Positions 36,487 through 46,391 of a DNA stretch of 64,000 nt are shown here, piece by piece. The stretch is from Bradyrhizobium huanghuaihaiense (GTDB lineage Bacteria; Pseudomonadota; Alphaproteobacteria; Rhizobiales; Xanthobacteraceae): the NCBI RefSeq assembly GCF_007830635.1, contig NZ_VLLA01000006.1:96917-160916 (forward strand). Direction: 5' to 3'. The translations under genes were made by a program, and so were the position numbers. Numbering within the stretch: the stretch's first letter is position 1; every line of letters starts with the position of its first letter. The notes under the pieces are model-generated. The model saw nothing but the letters and a program-made list of their open reading frames with translations. It ran no database searches and had not been told where the DNA came from.

Positions 36487-37413
36487 TCAATAGCCGCGCG
36501 TACGATCGACCAACCCCGGCAGGTCTTCGCCGCGGCGGTGACGTGCGATGATGTCGAGCACGTAGTCGACGGCCGTATCGGGCGTGGTCATGCTGGCATT
36601 GTGCGGCGTCAGCAGGATGCGCGGATGGCTCCAGAACGGATGGCCCGCCGGCAGCGGCTCGGGTTCGGCGACGTCGAGCACCGCACCCGACAGTGCGCCA
36701 CTGTCGAGAGCGGCGAGGAAATCGGCCTCAATGAGATGCGGGCCGCGTCCGACATTGACGAGACAAGCACCGCGCGGCAAGCGGGCGAAAAGGTCCGCAT
36801 TCAGGATGCCGCGGGTCTCGTCGGTCAAGGGCAGCAGGCAGACGAGAATGTCGGTCTGCGCGAGAAACTCCGGCAAGGCCTCAGCATCTGCATAGCAAGT
36901 GACGCCTTCGATCTCGCGCGGCGAGCGATTCCAGCCGAGAAGCGGAAAGCCGAACGCCTTGAGCCGCTCCAGCACGGCCTGGCCGAGCTGGCCAAGCCCC
37001 ATCACGCCGACACGCCGGCGCTTGGCCGGCGTGATCCGGATCTCGCGCCAGACCTGCTCCGTCTGCTGGTTGATGAAGTGCAGGAGGTCGCGATGCAGGG
37101 CGAGCACGCTCATGGTGACGTATTCCACCATGGTCTCGGCGATGCCGGGCTCCAGCATGCGCAGCAGCGGTATGTGCGGCGGCAGCTTTGTCACGTCGAA
37201 CTGGTCGACGCCGGCGCCGACCGAGAACACCAGCTCGATGTTCGGGAACGTCGTCGCGATGTCATCGGGCGGCACCCAGGTCACGAGATAACGAACATCG
37301 GCGGGATCGCCGATGTCGGGCCAGAGCCGGAACGGCATGTCGGGCGCGCGCTCCGCGAAGAAACGCGCCCACTCCGCGCCGCGCACCGTGTTGGCCTTGT
37401 AGAGAACCGTCAT
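36487..37413 (-). CDS. glyoxylate/hydroxypyruvate reductase-type 2-hydroxyacid dehydrogenase
   Basis: A 308-residue protein of the GhrA type. NAD(P) motif GLGQLG, catalytic Arg in NVGRGPHL, Glu in VAEPEPLP and His in TPHNASM are present. It reduces 2-keto acids such as glyoxylate or hydroxypyruvate to hydroxy acids. It follows the FAD oxidoreductase gene with a 13-base gap in the same row, suggesting it handles the keto acid that oxidase would produce. Confidence 0.9.
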   Translation of the reverse strand: MTVLYKANTVRGAEWARFFAERAPDMPFRLWPDIGDPADVRYLVTWVPPDDIATTFPNIELVFSVGAGVDQFDVTKLPPHIPLLRMLEPGIAETMVEYVTMSVLALHRDLLHFINQQTEQVWREIRITPAKRRRVGVMGLGQLGQAVLERLKAFGFPLLGWNRSPREIEGVTCYADAEALPEFLAQTDILVCLLPLTDETRGILNADLFARLPRGACLVNVGRGPHLIEADFLAALDSGALSGAVLDVAEPEPLPAGHPFWSHPRILLTPHNASMTTPDTAVDYVLDIIARHRRGEDLPGLVDRTRGY

Positions 37414-37426
37414 GTCACGCCCGCCC

Positions 37427-38755
37427 TCAGAACGGGCTGACCGGCGCGAGCCGGCGGCCGTCGATCATGCGCTTGTGGCTGTAGGCGGCGGGATCGACCA
37501 GCGGCGTCGATCCGGTCACGATATCGGCGGCGAGCTTGCCGGCCGCCGGGCCGATGCCAAAACCGTGGCCGGAGAAGCCGGTCGCGAGGAAGAAGCCCGG
37601 CAGCGCATCGACCGGCGAGATGACGGGAATGGTGTCCGGGGTGCAGTCGATCGTGCCGCCCCAGGCTTCCGCGATCTCGATGTCCTTCAGCTCGGGGTTC
37701 GACTTGATCAACGAAGCCAGCGCCGCATTGACCAGCGACATATCGGGCGCGGGATCACGCACACGCTCGGCCTCGAACGGCGACGGCTTGTCAAAACTCC
37801 AGCTCGTGCCGCGCATGATCTGATCGAAGAACGACTTGCCGAACGACAGCTTCAATCCGTTCTTGCGATGCAGATAGGTCGGCCAGAAGGTGCGCGCGTA
37901 ACGGAACAGATCGGGCGACAGCTCGACCGTGCCGCGGTTGCGCAGCGCCAGCGTGAATCCGCCGTCGAGGCGGCGGCGGATGCAGTAGAAGTCGGTGCCG
38001 AGTGCGCCCGAGGTGATCTCGGGCGCCGGCGTGGTCCGGCACGCGGTGGCATTGACGAGGCCAATCGGCAGCTCGATGCCGTGGCGGCGGCAGAACAGCG
38101 ACGACCATGCGCCGCCCGACAGCAGCACGGACTGCGTGCGAATGGTGCCCTTCTCGGTGACGACGGCGCTGACCCGGCCGCCGGTCGTCTCCAGCCCGCG
38201 CGCGGCGCAGCCCTGATGAATGGTGACGCCGTGCTTGCGCGCGGCCGTGGCGAGCGCGGGCACGGCCATCGACGGCTCGGCGCGGCCATCGCTCGGCGTG
38301 TGCAAGCCGCCGACCCATTTGTCGGCATTATCAGGCAAGCGCTCGGCGACCTCGGCCGGCGTCAGCACGGTGGAGTGCACCTGCTGCTCGCGCGCGATCG
38401 CGGCCCAGCGCTCCCAGCCGGCAAGCTCGTCCTTGCTCTTGGTGAGGAACAACACGCCGGTGCGGCGGAAGCCGGCATCGACGCCGGCGTCGTTCTGCAT
38501 GTCTTCCCACAGCCGCAGCGCCTCGCGCGCCAGCGGGATTTCCTCGCGTGCGCGGCCTTGCTGGCGGCACCAGCCCCAATTGCGGCTCGATTGCTCGCCG
38601 CCGACATGACCTTTCTCGACGAGGGCGACGGAGTGGCCCTTCTTCGCCAGATGATAGGCCGCGGACACGCCGATGACGCCGCCGCCGATGACGACGACGT
38701 CCGCCTGCGCCGGCAGGCGTTCGTCGCTATTTATACGGGTGAGCGGCGGGGACAT
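37427..38755 (-). CDS. DAO-family FAD-dependent oxidoreductase
   Basis: A 442-residue flavoprotein of the glycine-oxidase/D-amino-acid dehydrogenase type. FAD motif VVVIGGGVIGVSAAYHLAKKG begins at residue 20. The C-terminal GFFLATGFSGHGFGIGPAAG block is typical. A RNWGWCRQQGR segment early in the FAD domain holds a Cys. It oxidises an amine or amino acid to the imine, which hydrolyses to a keto acid. Encoded between the importer permeases and the keto-acid reductase gene. Confidence 0.9.
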   Translation of the reverse strand: MSPPLTRINSDERLPAQADVVVIGGGVIGVSAAYHLAKKGHSVALVEKGHVGGEQSSRNWGWCRQQGRAREEIPLAREALRLWEDMQNDAGVDAGFRRTGVLFLTKSKDELAGWERWAAIAREQQVHSTVLTPAEVAERLPDNADKWVGGLHTPSDGRAEPSMAVPALATAARKHGVTIHQGCAARGLETTGGRVSAVVTEKGTIRTQSVLLSGGAWSSLFCRRHGIELPIGLVNATACRTTPAPEITSGALGTDFYCIRRRLDGGFTLALRNRGTVELSPDLFRYARTFWPTYLHRKNGLKLSFGKSFFDQIMRGTSWSFDKPSPFEAERVRDPAPDMSLVNAALASLIKSNPELKDIEIAEAWGGTIDCTPDTIPVISPVDALPGFFLATGFSGHGFGIGPAAGKLAADIVTGSTPLVDPAAYSHKRMIDGRRLAPVSPF

Positions 38756-38795
38756 GGGGCACTCCTGGCATTCAGTTCGGTCGAGCTCTTGCTCG

Positions 38796-39671
38796 TCATG
38801 GAATGTTCATTCGCGGATCCAGCGCATCGCGCAGGCCGTCACCGAGAAAGTTGAAGCTGGTCACCGCGAGCGTGATGGCGACACCCGGCACGATCGCGAG
38901 CCACGGCGCGCTGGTGAGATAGATCTGCGCATTGTTGAGCATGTTGCCCCAGCTCGCCGCCGGCGGCTGGATGCCGAAGCCGAGATAGCTGACATAGGAT
39001 TCGAGCAGGATCGCCTTGGCGACGTTCAGCGTCGCGGCCACCACGATCGGCGCGATCGCATTGGGGACGAGCTCGCGGAACATGATCCGCAGGTTCGACG
39101 ACCCGAAGGCGAGAGCCGCCACGGCGAACTCGCGCTCGCGCAGCGAACGCACCTGGGCTTCGACGACACGGGCAACGGCCATCCAGGCGGTGGCTGCGAT
39201 CAGCACGGTGGTGGTGACGAGGCCGGGCTCGGTGAGCGCCGCGAGCGCGAGCAGCAGGAAGATGGTCGGAAAGCACAGCACGGCGTCGACGAGCCGCATC
39301 AGGACCGCACCGACGGCGCCGCCATAGAAGCCGGCGAAGGCGCCGACCACGATACCGACCGCCATCGCCATCACCATCGCGACGATGCCGATCGAAAGCG
39401 ACACCCGTCCGCCCATCATCAGGCGCGCCAGCACGTCGCGGCCGAGCTCATCGGTGCCGAGGATATGCGCGCCCGACAGCGGCGGCGCGAACCGCTTCAT
39501 GATGTCGATATAGGTGTCGTCGAACGGCAGGAAATAGGGACCCAGTGCCGAGCCGAGCACGAGGACGAGAATGATCATCGCACCGGCAAGCGCAAGACGA
39601 TGACGGCAAAAGCGCCGCCACGCGGCCTGACCGGGCGTGCGCTGGACGGTGGAGAGGGCCACAGTCGCCAT
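38796..39671 (-). CDS. ABC transporter permease (DppC type)
   Basis: A 291-residue membrane protein with about six helices and the N-terminal extension typical of DppC/OppC. An EAA-type loop is visible (VVEAQVRSLREREFAVAALAFGSSNLRIMFREL). It begins 3 bases past the DppB-type gene stop. It forms the channel with DppB and is energised by the fused ATPase. Confidence 0.93.
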   Translation of the reverse strand: MATVALSTVQRTPGQAAWRRFCRHRLALAGAMIILVLVLGSALGPYFLPFDDTYIDIMKRFAPPLSGAHILGTDELGRDVLARLMMGGRVSLSIGIVAMVMAMAVGIVVGAFAGFYGGAVGAVLMRLVDAVLCFPTIFLLLALAALTEPGLVTTTVLIAATAWMAVARVVEAQVRSLREREFAVAALAFGSSNLRIMFRELVPNAIAPIVVAATLNVAKAILLESYVSYLGFGIQPPAASWGNMLNNAQIYLTSAPWLAIVPGVAITLAVTSFNFLGDGLRDALDPRMNIP

Positions 39672-39674
39672 CGC

Positions 39675-40625
39675 CTAGCCCACCCGGATGCGCGGATCGA
39701 CGACGGCATAGAGGATGTCGGCGAGCAGCGAGCCGATCAGCACCATCGTCGCCGAAAACATCAGGATGCCCATCACCACGGGATAGTCGCGGTAGCCGAT
39801 GGAATCCAGGAACAGACGGCCCATGCCGGGCCAGGTGAACACGGTCTCGGCCACCAGCGCGCCGCCAAGCAGGGTCGGAAATTGCAGGCCGGCCACCGTG
39901 ATCATCGGCAGCAGCGCGTTGCGCAAGCCATGCACCGTGAGGATGCGCCATTCCGGCAGGCCCTTGGCGCGCGCGGTGCGGATGTAGTCCTGGTTGATGA
40001 CCTCGAGCATCGAGGAGCGCATGAAGCGCCCCCACATCGCGGTCTCGACCAGCGCCAGCACCATCGCCGGCGCAATCAGATGATGTAGCAGGTCGAGGAA
40101 GGAGCCGTCGCCGACGGTCTGGCGATTGCCGGCCGGCAACCAGCCGAGCTTCACCGAGAACACGTAGATGGTGACGAGGCCGAACCAGAAGGTCGGGATC
40201 GACAGCGCGATCATGGCGCCGACGGTGGCGAGCGTATCGAACACCGAATAGCGGCGCAGCGCGCCAAGGATGCCGATCCAGCAGCCGAGCAGCACCGCGA
40301 TGATGGTCGCCGTCGCCATCAGCTCCAGCGTCGCGCCGAGATGCGAGGAGATCACCGACAGCACCGCCTCGCCGTCCCGATAGGACTTGCCCCAGTCGCC
40401 TTTCAACATGCGGCCGAACCAGTCGAGATACTGGATCGGCAGCGGCCGATCGAGGCCGAGCTGCCTGGTGACGCGATCGAGATCCTCCTGCGTCATCTGG
40501 CCGGAGACGGCAAACTGCGAGAGCGGGCCGCCCGGCGCCAGGTGCAGAATGGCAAAGCCGATCGCCGAAACGATCACGAGCAGCATGATCGCCTGTGCCA
40601 GGCGATTGGCGACGTAGCGGGCCAT
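39675..40625 (-). CDS. ABC transporter permease (DppB type)
   Basis: A 316-residue permease with the DppB/OppB start MARYVANRLAQAIMLLVIVS, about six membrane helices and an EAA loop with DYIRTARAKGLPEWRILTVHGLRNALLP. It starts 27 bases after the binding-protein gene and is close to the DppC-type gene. Subunit of the same importer. Confidence 0.93.
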   Translation of the reverse strand: MARYVANRLAQAIMLLVIVSAIGFAILHLAPGGPLSQFAVSGQMTQEDLDRVTRQLGLDRPLPIQYLDWFGRMLKGDWGKSYRDGEAVLSVISSHLGATLELMATATIIAVLLGCWIGILGALRRYSVFDTLATVGAMIALSIPTFWFGLVTIYVFSVKLGWLPAGNRQTVGDGSFLDLLHHLIAPAMVLALVETAMWGRFMRSSMLEVINQDYIRTARAKGLPEWRILTVHGLRNALLPMITVAGLQFPTLLGGALVAETVFTWPGMGRLFLDSIGYRDYPVVMGILMFSATMVLIGSLLADILYAVVDPRIRVG

Positions 40626-40652
40626 CTCAGGCGATCCAGCCGGCCTGAGACA

Positions 40653-42344
40653 TCAGGCCCAATACCATTCGCGCATGTTCCAGCTGTTGATCGACATGTT
40701 GATGTTGGGACGGAAGCCTTGCAGCCCCTCCTTGATGCCCTCGGCGATGAAGCTCTGGAACAGCGGCAGGATGGCGAGGTCGTTGCGGATGAGCTTTTGC
40801 AGCTCGCCATAGGTCGCCTTGCGCTGCGCCAGGTCGAATTGCTTGGCGCCCTGGGACAGCAGCCGGTCGGCCTCCGCACTCTGGTATTGATAAGTGTTGT
40901 AGCCACGACCGCCCTTGGCGGGAATGGCACCGGAGCCGAAGCGCGGCGTCACGTCGGGGTCGCTGCCCAGCATGAAGTTGACGCCGACGATCACGGAATT
41001 GAACTTCGATTGCTGCCAGAAGTCGCCCCAGATCACGGCCGCCGGCATGTTGTTGACGCGCATCGCCGCGCCAATGGCTCGCCAGTCCTGGATCAGGAGC
41101 TGCTGGCACTGCTCGCGCACGGCACTGCCCGCCGTCGTCGAATTGGTGAATTCGAGCTTCACGCCGCCCTTCTCGCGAATGCCGCTGGAGCCGCGAACCC
41201 AGCCCGCAGCGTCGAGCAGCGCATTGGCCTTGGCAGGATCGTATTTGTGCTGCGGCAGCCCCTGCTGGAACGACCAGGCCTGCTGCGGCACAAAGCTCTC
41301 GGTCTGCGTCGGCAGGCCGTAATAGAGCGCATCGATGATCGCCTGCTTGTTGATGCCGAGATAGAGCGCCTCGCGCACGGCGCGGTCGGTGAAGGGACCA
41401 AAATCCAAATTGGGCGCGATATGCTCTACCGAAGACGTCGAAGAGACGAAGATCTTGCGGCCCTTCAGCGTCTTCGCCTCCTGCACGAAGTTCGGCAGGA
41501 TGCCCGCAAGGCCCGTGTAGTCGACCTGTCCGGTGCGGAACTGGGTGTAGAGCACGGTGAGATCGGGAATGTATTTGAAGACCACACGTTCGACGTACGG
41601 CCCCTTGCCGTGATAGCCGGTGTGGGCATTCAACTGGATATGATCGCCAGGCACGCGCTCGCCCCAGCGGAATGGACCGGTCCCGACCGGCGCATTGTGG
41701 AACGGCGAAGCGTTCGGATCGGACACCTTCTCCAGGATGTGCTTGGGCACGATGAAGGTGAACGACGCCAGGATCGACATGTAGGGCGAATAGGGCGCTT
41801 CCATCCGCCAATGAATCTCGTCGGGCGCGACGACGGTGATGTCCTTGACGAGGCTATGGCCGACCCGGCTGCGCGCGCGGAAACCGGGATTGTTGATCAG
41901 CTCGATGGAGAATTTGACGTCCTCCGCCGTGAACGGCGTGCCGTCATGCCATTTCACGTCGCTGCGGAGCTTGATCTTCCAGGTCAACCCGTCGGCCGAC
42001 AGGCCGCCATTCTCGAGGGTCGGGACTTCGCGGGCGAGGTCGGGAACGAAATTCCCGTCGGGGTCGATGTACCAGAGCGGCGAAAACACCTGCCACCAGA
42101 TGCCCTGATCGACCTCGATGCCGGGCATCAGCGGATGGAAGACGGTCGGCTCCTGCGAGAGCGCCGCGATCACCTGGCCACGCGGCTTGTCCGGCGGGCT
42201 GGTCGGGCGCTCGGTCTGCGCAAAGGCGCTGCCCGCGAGACTCCATCCCGCCGCGGCGCCGGCGCCGAGCTGGAAGAACTGACGGCGATTCGGAACTCCG
42301 AGATGCACTGCCCCAACGCCGAACCTGCCGGTGTCGTCTGCCAT
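40653..42344 (-). CDS. ABC transporter substrate-binding protein (family 5), Tat signal
   Basis: A 563-residue periplasmic binding protein of the SBP_bac_5 (peptide/opine/nickel) group. AAGGAGAG precedes ATG 42344. The N-terminus has a twin-arginine signal (NRRQFFQLGAGAAAGWS), so it is exported folded. The family landmark WKIKLRSDVKWHDGTPFTAEDV occurs at about 123-145. It binds the imported ligand and is the first gene of the row. The divergent XRE-cupin gene is 219 bases away. Confidence 0.93.
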   Translation of the reverse strand: MADDTGRFGVGAVHLGVPNRRQFFQLGAGAAAGWSLAGSAFAQTERPTSPPDKPRGQVIAALSQEPTVFHPLMPGIEVDQGIWWQVFSPLWYIDPDGNFVPDLAREVPTLENGGLSADGLTWKIKLRSDVKWHDGTPFTAEDVKFSIELINNPGFRARSRVGHSLVKDITVVAPDEIHWRMEAPYSPYMSILASFTFIVPKHILEKVSDPNASPFHNAPVGTGPFRWGERVPGDHIQLNAHTGYHGKGPYVERVVFKYIPDLTVLYTQFRTGQVDYTGLAGILPNFVQEAKTLKGRKIFVSSTSSVEHIAPNLDFGPFTDRAVREALYLGINKQAIIDALYYGLPTQTESFVPQQAWSFQQGLPQHKYDPAKANALLDAAGWVRGSSGIREKGGVKLEFTNSTTAGSAVREQCQQLLIQDWRAIGAAMRVNNMPAAVIWGDFWQQSKFNSVIVGVNFMLGSDPDVTPRFGSGAIPAKGGRGYNTYQYQSAEADRLLSQGAKQFDLAQRKATYGELQKLIRNDLAILPLFQSFIAEGIKEGLQGFRPNINMSINSWNMREWYWA

Positions 42345-42417
42345 GACCCACTCTCCTTGTCGCACGCGGCACCGTCTCCCGCGCCCCCGAGACCCCGGCA
42401 AGGGACAAGGAGTGGGC

Positions 42418-42432
42418 TTTAGTGCTTCTAAA
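42418..42432. promoter_or_regulatory. candidate operator TTTAG-N5-CTAAA
   Basis: A perfect 5-bp inverted repeat with a five-base spacer, TTTAGTGCTTCTAAA, in the divergent interval between the binding-protein and XRE-cupin genes. An AT-rich stretch and another CTAAA follow. It resembles an Irr box but the spacing is two bases short. A good candidate site for the divergent regulator. Confidence 0.35.
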
Positions 42433-42563
42433 TTTTTCGATCAAAAGTTCATCATGACTAAATACAGCTGTCAATCACATTGCTAGGATGCGCGACCTTT
42501 TCACTGTGACTGAACCTCGGACCCGATGCGGTCGCGGGGTGAGACGATGCATGGGAGAGCGAC

Positions 42564-43196
42564 ATGGATGGTCGCGGCGACACGAACGGCACCAAGGACG
42601 TCCCGGCGATCGAGGCCGACGATGCGGTCGACCAGCGCCTCGGCGAGACCGTGCGGCTGCTGCGCCAGCGCGCCGGGCTCTCGATCCAGGACGTCGCCAA
42701 CAAGACCGGCCTCTCCAACGGCATGATCAGCCAGCTCGAACGCGCGCGCGCCATGCCGTCGATCCGCACGCTGCGCCTGCTCAGCATCGCGCTCGATGTG
42801 CCGATCTCCTACTTCTTCGAGACCAGCGATCCCGACAACGTGCAACGCTACATCGTGCGCAAGAACGCCAGGCGCCTGCTGCGGCTCACTGCCAGCGGCG
42901 TCGTCAAGGAGGCCCTCACCCCCGACGGCAAGGGCCAGCTCGAGCTCTACGAGCTCACGCTCAATCCCGGGGCATCCTCGGGCACCGACTTCCTGCAGCA
43001 CACCGGCGAGAAGGCCGGCTACATCCTGTCGGGCAGCCTGCGGCTGTGGCTGGACAACCAGGCCCATCTGCTCGAGGCCGGCGACAGCTTTCGCTTCCCG
43101 AGCATCGTGCCGCACATGTTCGACAACCCGACCCAGCAGGTCGCGCGCGCAATCTGGGTGACGACGCTGCTCAAGACCGATTCGCCGCCAGGTTGA
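42564..43196 (+). CDS. XRE-family regulator with C-terminal cupin domain
   Basis: A 210-residue regulator. An HTH of the Cro/C1 type lies at about 26-82 (LGETVRLLRQRAGLSIQDVANKTGLSNGMISQLERA). A cupin barrel lies at about 125-200, with ASSGTDFLQHTGEKAGYILSGSL, GDSFRFPSIVPH. This is the PuuR-like architecture; the cupin binds a small effector. Divergent from the importer genes, it is the likely local regulator. The ATG is preceded by GGAGAG. Confidence 0.9.
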   Translation: MDGRGDTNGTKDVPAIEADDAVDQRLGETVRLLRQRAGLSIQDVANKTGLSNGMISQLERARAMPSIRTLRLLSIALDVPISYFFETSDPDNVQRYIVRKNARRLLRLTASGVVKEALTPDGKGQLELYELTLNPGASSGTDFLQHTGEKAGYILSGSLRLWLDNQAHLLEAGDSFRFPSIVPHMFDNPTQQVARAIWVTTLLKTDSPPG

Positions 43197-43321
43197 AGCA
43201 TGTTCCCTGTTCCCGGCGGCCTCGGGGGCGCAAATTGACCCTCGACGGAGAGCCGGGCAGTCTGTAGCTCACATGATGCCGGGCTCGTCGACATGCGCGG
43301 CTGACGTCTTTGGTGTGAGAC

Positions 43322-45166
43322 ATGAAACTCAGGGGGCTTCTGACACTCGCGATGGCCGTGCAGGTCGTCGTGACCGCCGCAGCCCTCCTCGCCTCCTATG
43401 CCGTGACCGGAGCCGCCGACGGCTTCGGCACGCCCCAGATCATTGCCCTGCTCGCAAGCACTGTCATTGCGGCGCTGATCGCGCGTCTGTGCACGCGTGC
43501 GATCGAGACGACGCAGCACGATCAGGCGAAGACCGTCGCCGAGAGCGCGCAGATCACGCAAGCCATCATCAAGACCGCGCTCGACGCCTTCGTCCAGACC
43601 GATGAGCGCGGCATCGTCCTGGAGTGGAGCTTCCAGGCCGAGGCCCTGACCGGGTGGTCGCGACAGGAAGCGCTCGGCGCCGACGTCGTCGACCTCCTCA
43701 TCGCCGCGCCGCTCCGCGACGGCTTCCGGCAACGCATGATGCGGCTGCTGCCCGAACTGGCGCATGCGCCGATCGGCATCCGCTTCGAGGCGAGCCTGCT
43801 GCACAGGAATGGCGGCGAGATCCTGATCGAGGCGTCCAGCACGGCGCTGCGTCTCGGGGAACGCCAAATCATCAACACCTTCGTCAAGGACGTCACGCAG
43901 AAACGGGCCGCCGAGGAGCAGCTGATCCAGGCCCAGAAGATGGAGGCGGTCGGACAGCTCACCGGCGGCATCGCGCACGAATTCAACAACATGCTCACGG
44001 TGATCACCGGCACGATCGAGATCCTCGCCGACGCCGTGAAGGACAATCCGCCGCTTGCGACCATCACCAAGCTGATCAGCGAGGCCGCCGATCGCGGCGC
44101 CGCGCTGACATCGAGCCTGTTGTCCTTTGCCCGCAAGCAGGCGCTCCAGCCGGCCGAGATCGACGTCAACGAGCTGCTCGAGGAACTGGCCAAGCTGCTG
44201 CTGGCGACCTTCGACAAGAAGATCGAGATCGTGACCAAGCTGGACGCCAATGCCTGGCTGGCTTTCGCCGATCGCGGTCAACTGAGCTCGGCGCTGCTCA
44301 ACCTCGCCATCAACGCCCGCGACGCCATGCTGGGCGGCGGCAGGCTCACGCTGACGACGCGCAACGTGGTGTTCGGCGTCCGCGAGGCCGTCGCGGTCGG
44401 TGCCGGCTATGCCGGCGACTATGTCGAGATCGAGATCGCCGACACCGGCACCGGCATTGCCCGGGCCATTCTCGAACGCATCTTCGATCCGTTCTTCTCG
44501 ACCAAGGAGGTCGGCAAGGGCACCGGGCTCGGGCTCAGCATGGTGTTCGGCTTCGTCAAGCAGTCCGGCGGCGGCATCAAGGTCGGCTCCGAGGAAGGCC
44601 GCGGCACGACATTCACGATCTACCTGCCGAAGGCCGAGACCAGCACGCTTCGCCCGGCCGGCTATGACGAGCGCAAGATCGTTGGGGGACAGGAAACCAT
44701 CCTCTGCGTCGAGGACGACCGCGACGTCCGCCAATACGTCACGGTGCAGCTCGAGAGCCTCGGCTATAAGGTCATCCCGGCCGCGAACGCCACCGAAGCG
44801 CTCGCCATCGCGGCGGAAGGCAAGGCGTTCGACCTGCTGTTCACCGACATCGTCATGGGCGGCGGCATCAACGGACGCGAGCTCGCCGAGCAGATGGTGG
44901 CCGCGCGGCCCTCGCTCAGGGTGCTGTTCACCTCGGGCTACGCATATGACTCGCAAGCTCTGGGCCGCGCCACGATGAGCGCACCGCTGCTGACGAAGCC
45001 GTACCGCAAGGCCGAGCTCGCGCGCATGCTGCGCCGCTCGCTCGACACCGCCGTCGATTCCGCGGGCGATGCGATCCCGACGCCCTACTCGGTGCAGGCG
45101 GACGTCGACGGCTTCTTGCGCAGGCAGGCGGCTGAAGACGGCGGCACCTCGCGATCGCGAAAGTAG
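43322..45166 (+). CDS. hybrid sensor histidine kinase/response regulator
   Basis: A 614-residue protein. Two N-terminal membrane helices (about 5-30 and 40-58) have only a short loop between them. A PAS domain (about 78-195) follows, then a HisKA domain with GGIAHEFNN (His219), an HATPase with NARDAM, DTGTGI and GTGLGLS, and a C-terminal receiver (about 457-580) with phospho-acceptor Asp509 (LLFTDIVM). It senses through the PAS domain or membrane and relays phosphate to its own receiver. No partner regulator is adjacent. Confidence 0.93.
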   Translation: MKLRGLLTLAMAVQVVVTAAALLASYAVTGAADGFGTPQIIALLASTVIAALIARLCTRAIETTQHDQAKTVAESAQITQAIIKTALDAFVQTDERGIVLEWSFQAEALTGWSRQEALGADVVDLLIAAPLRDGFRQRMMRLLPELAHAPIGIRFEASLLHRNGGEILIEASSTALRLGERQIINTFVKDVTQKRAAEEQLIQAQKMEAVGQLTGGIAHEFNNMLTVITGTIEILADAVKDNPPLATITKLISEAADRGAALTSSLLSFARKQALQPAEIDVNELLEELAKLLLATFDKKIEIVTKLDANAWLAFADRGQLSSALLNLAINARDAMLGGGRLTLTTRNVVFGVREAVAVGAGYAGDYVEIEIADTGTGIARAILERIFDPFFSTKEVGKGTGLGLSMVFGFVKQSGGGIKVGSEEGRGTTFTIYLPKAETSTLRPAGYDERKIVGGQETILCVEDDRDVRQYVTVQLESLGYKVIPAANATEALAIAAEGKAFDLLFTDIVMGGGINGRELAEQMVAARPSLRVLFTSGYAYDSQALGRATMSAPLLTKPYRKAELARMLRRSLDTAVDSAGDAIPTPYSVQADVDGFLRRQAAEDGGTSRSRK

Positions 45167-45177
45167 CCGCCTTGGAC

Positions 45178-46203
45178 CTAGCTCATCCTTCGCCGCAGCG
45201 TGGCCGACGGTGTCTCGCCGAATTTTTCGCGGTAGGCGCCGGCCATACGGCCGAGATGGGTGAAACCGAGATCGAAGGCGATCCCGGTGATGGAGGCATC
45301 AGGCGCGGCCTGGGCGAGACGCGCGTGCAGGCCGGCAAGGCGCATGTCGAGCAGCATCTGTGAGATCGAGACGCCGAAGTGACGGCGGAAGCCGAGCTGG
45401 AGCGCGCGGATGCCGATGCCGGAGGCGCAGGCAAGCTGCACGAGATCGAGCGGCTCGCCGGCATTGTCCGCAAGATGGTCGCGCGCGGCCCGAAGCGCGC
45501 GCGGCAGTCGCTCGGCTTGGCCCGAGAACGTCCGGATCGCATCCGACAAGCCATGCCGCTGCCCGTTGAGGAGGTGATCGAGCATCGCCTCGCGCCAATC
45601 GAACATCGCGACCGGCGACAGCCTGCCGGACGGCCCGAGGCGCTCGGCAATCAGCATCAGCTCGGCGAGACTGGATTGCAGGCGGCGCCCGGACGGTGCG
45701 TCCAGGTCGATCGCAGCATCGAACTCGACCGCACAAGCCGCCCTGCCCGACAGCGCCGCGGCGCGCTGCTCGACCAGACGGCGGTCGAGCAGCAGGATCG
45801 CCTGCGCGCAATCGGCCCACATCATCCGGGTCGGAATAGTCGGCGACAGCAGCGATGCCGTCCGGCCCGGACTGGCATCGAGCTCCCCGGCGCCGGCACG
45901 TATGCGGGCCGAGCCTGTGAGCGGGACCTGCACCAGGAAGAAGCGCTCGAGGCATCCGGGATCGATGCTGACCGATCCGCCATAGGCGACGTAGTTGATG
46001 GAAAACCCTGCGAATGCCGCGCAATTGTGCCGGGCGGAGAAGCCGGCCGCGCGTGGCCGTGACGGTGTGAGATCGTGCGGGCAGAAGATGCGTCCGATCT
46101 GCTCGGCCGCTTCGTCGACATCATCAGTGGTGACGCAGGCGAAATCCGCAAGCCGTTCGGCTGCGGACGCCCTTGCGCTCACCTCCTGCACGGCTGCGGA
46201 CAT
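45178..46203 (-). CDS. AraC-family transcriptional regulator
   Basis: A 341-residue regulator with an N-terminal AraC_binding_2 type ligand domain and C-terminal double HTH (about 235-335): LACASGIGIRALQLGFRRHFG then ITGIAFDLGFTHLGRMAGAYREKFGETPSATLRRR. It faces the cupin gene across a 188-base divergent region, so it probably controls the cupin-monooxygenase genes. Ligand unknown. Confidence 0.9.
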   Translation of the reverse strand: MSAAVQEVSARASAAERLADFACVTTDDVDEAAEQIGRIFCPHDLTPSRPRAAGFSARHNCAAFAGFSINYVAYGGSVSIDPGCLERFFLVQVPLTGSARIRAGAGELDASPGRTASLLSPTIPTRMMWADCAQAILLLDRRLVEQRAAALSGRAACAVEFDAAIDLDAPSGRRLQSSLAELMLIAERLGPSGRLSPVAMFDWREAMLDHLLNGQRHGLSDAIRTFSGQAERLPRALRAARDHLADNAGEPLDLVQLACASGIGIRALQLGFRRHFGVSISQMLLDMRLAGLHARLAQAAPDASITGIAFDLGFTHLGRMAGAYREKFGETPSATLRRRMS

Positions 46204-46391
46204 CGTCGACCACGCTTCGCGTCACGGAATTGCTTTAAGCCTATAATAGTCCCCCGAACGCGAAAAGGGCCGCCTCCGCAAAATCGTCGTGCTGCATGGC
46301 AATAGCCGCATCCGGATTCGTTTAGCGGATAGACAGGCGGCCCATGGCTGGCCGAAGCTCCCTCCCCGCCGGAATCCATGAGGAGCAAGCC

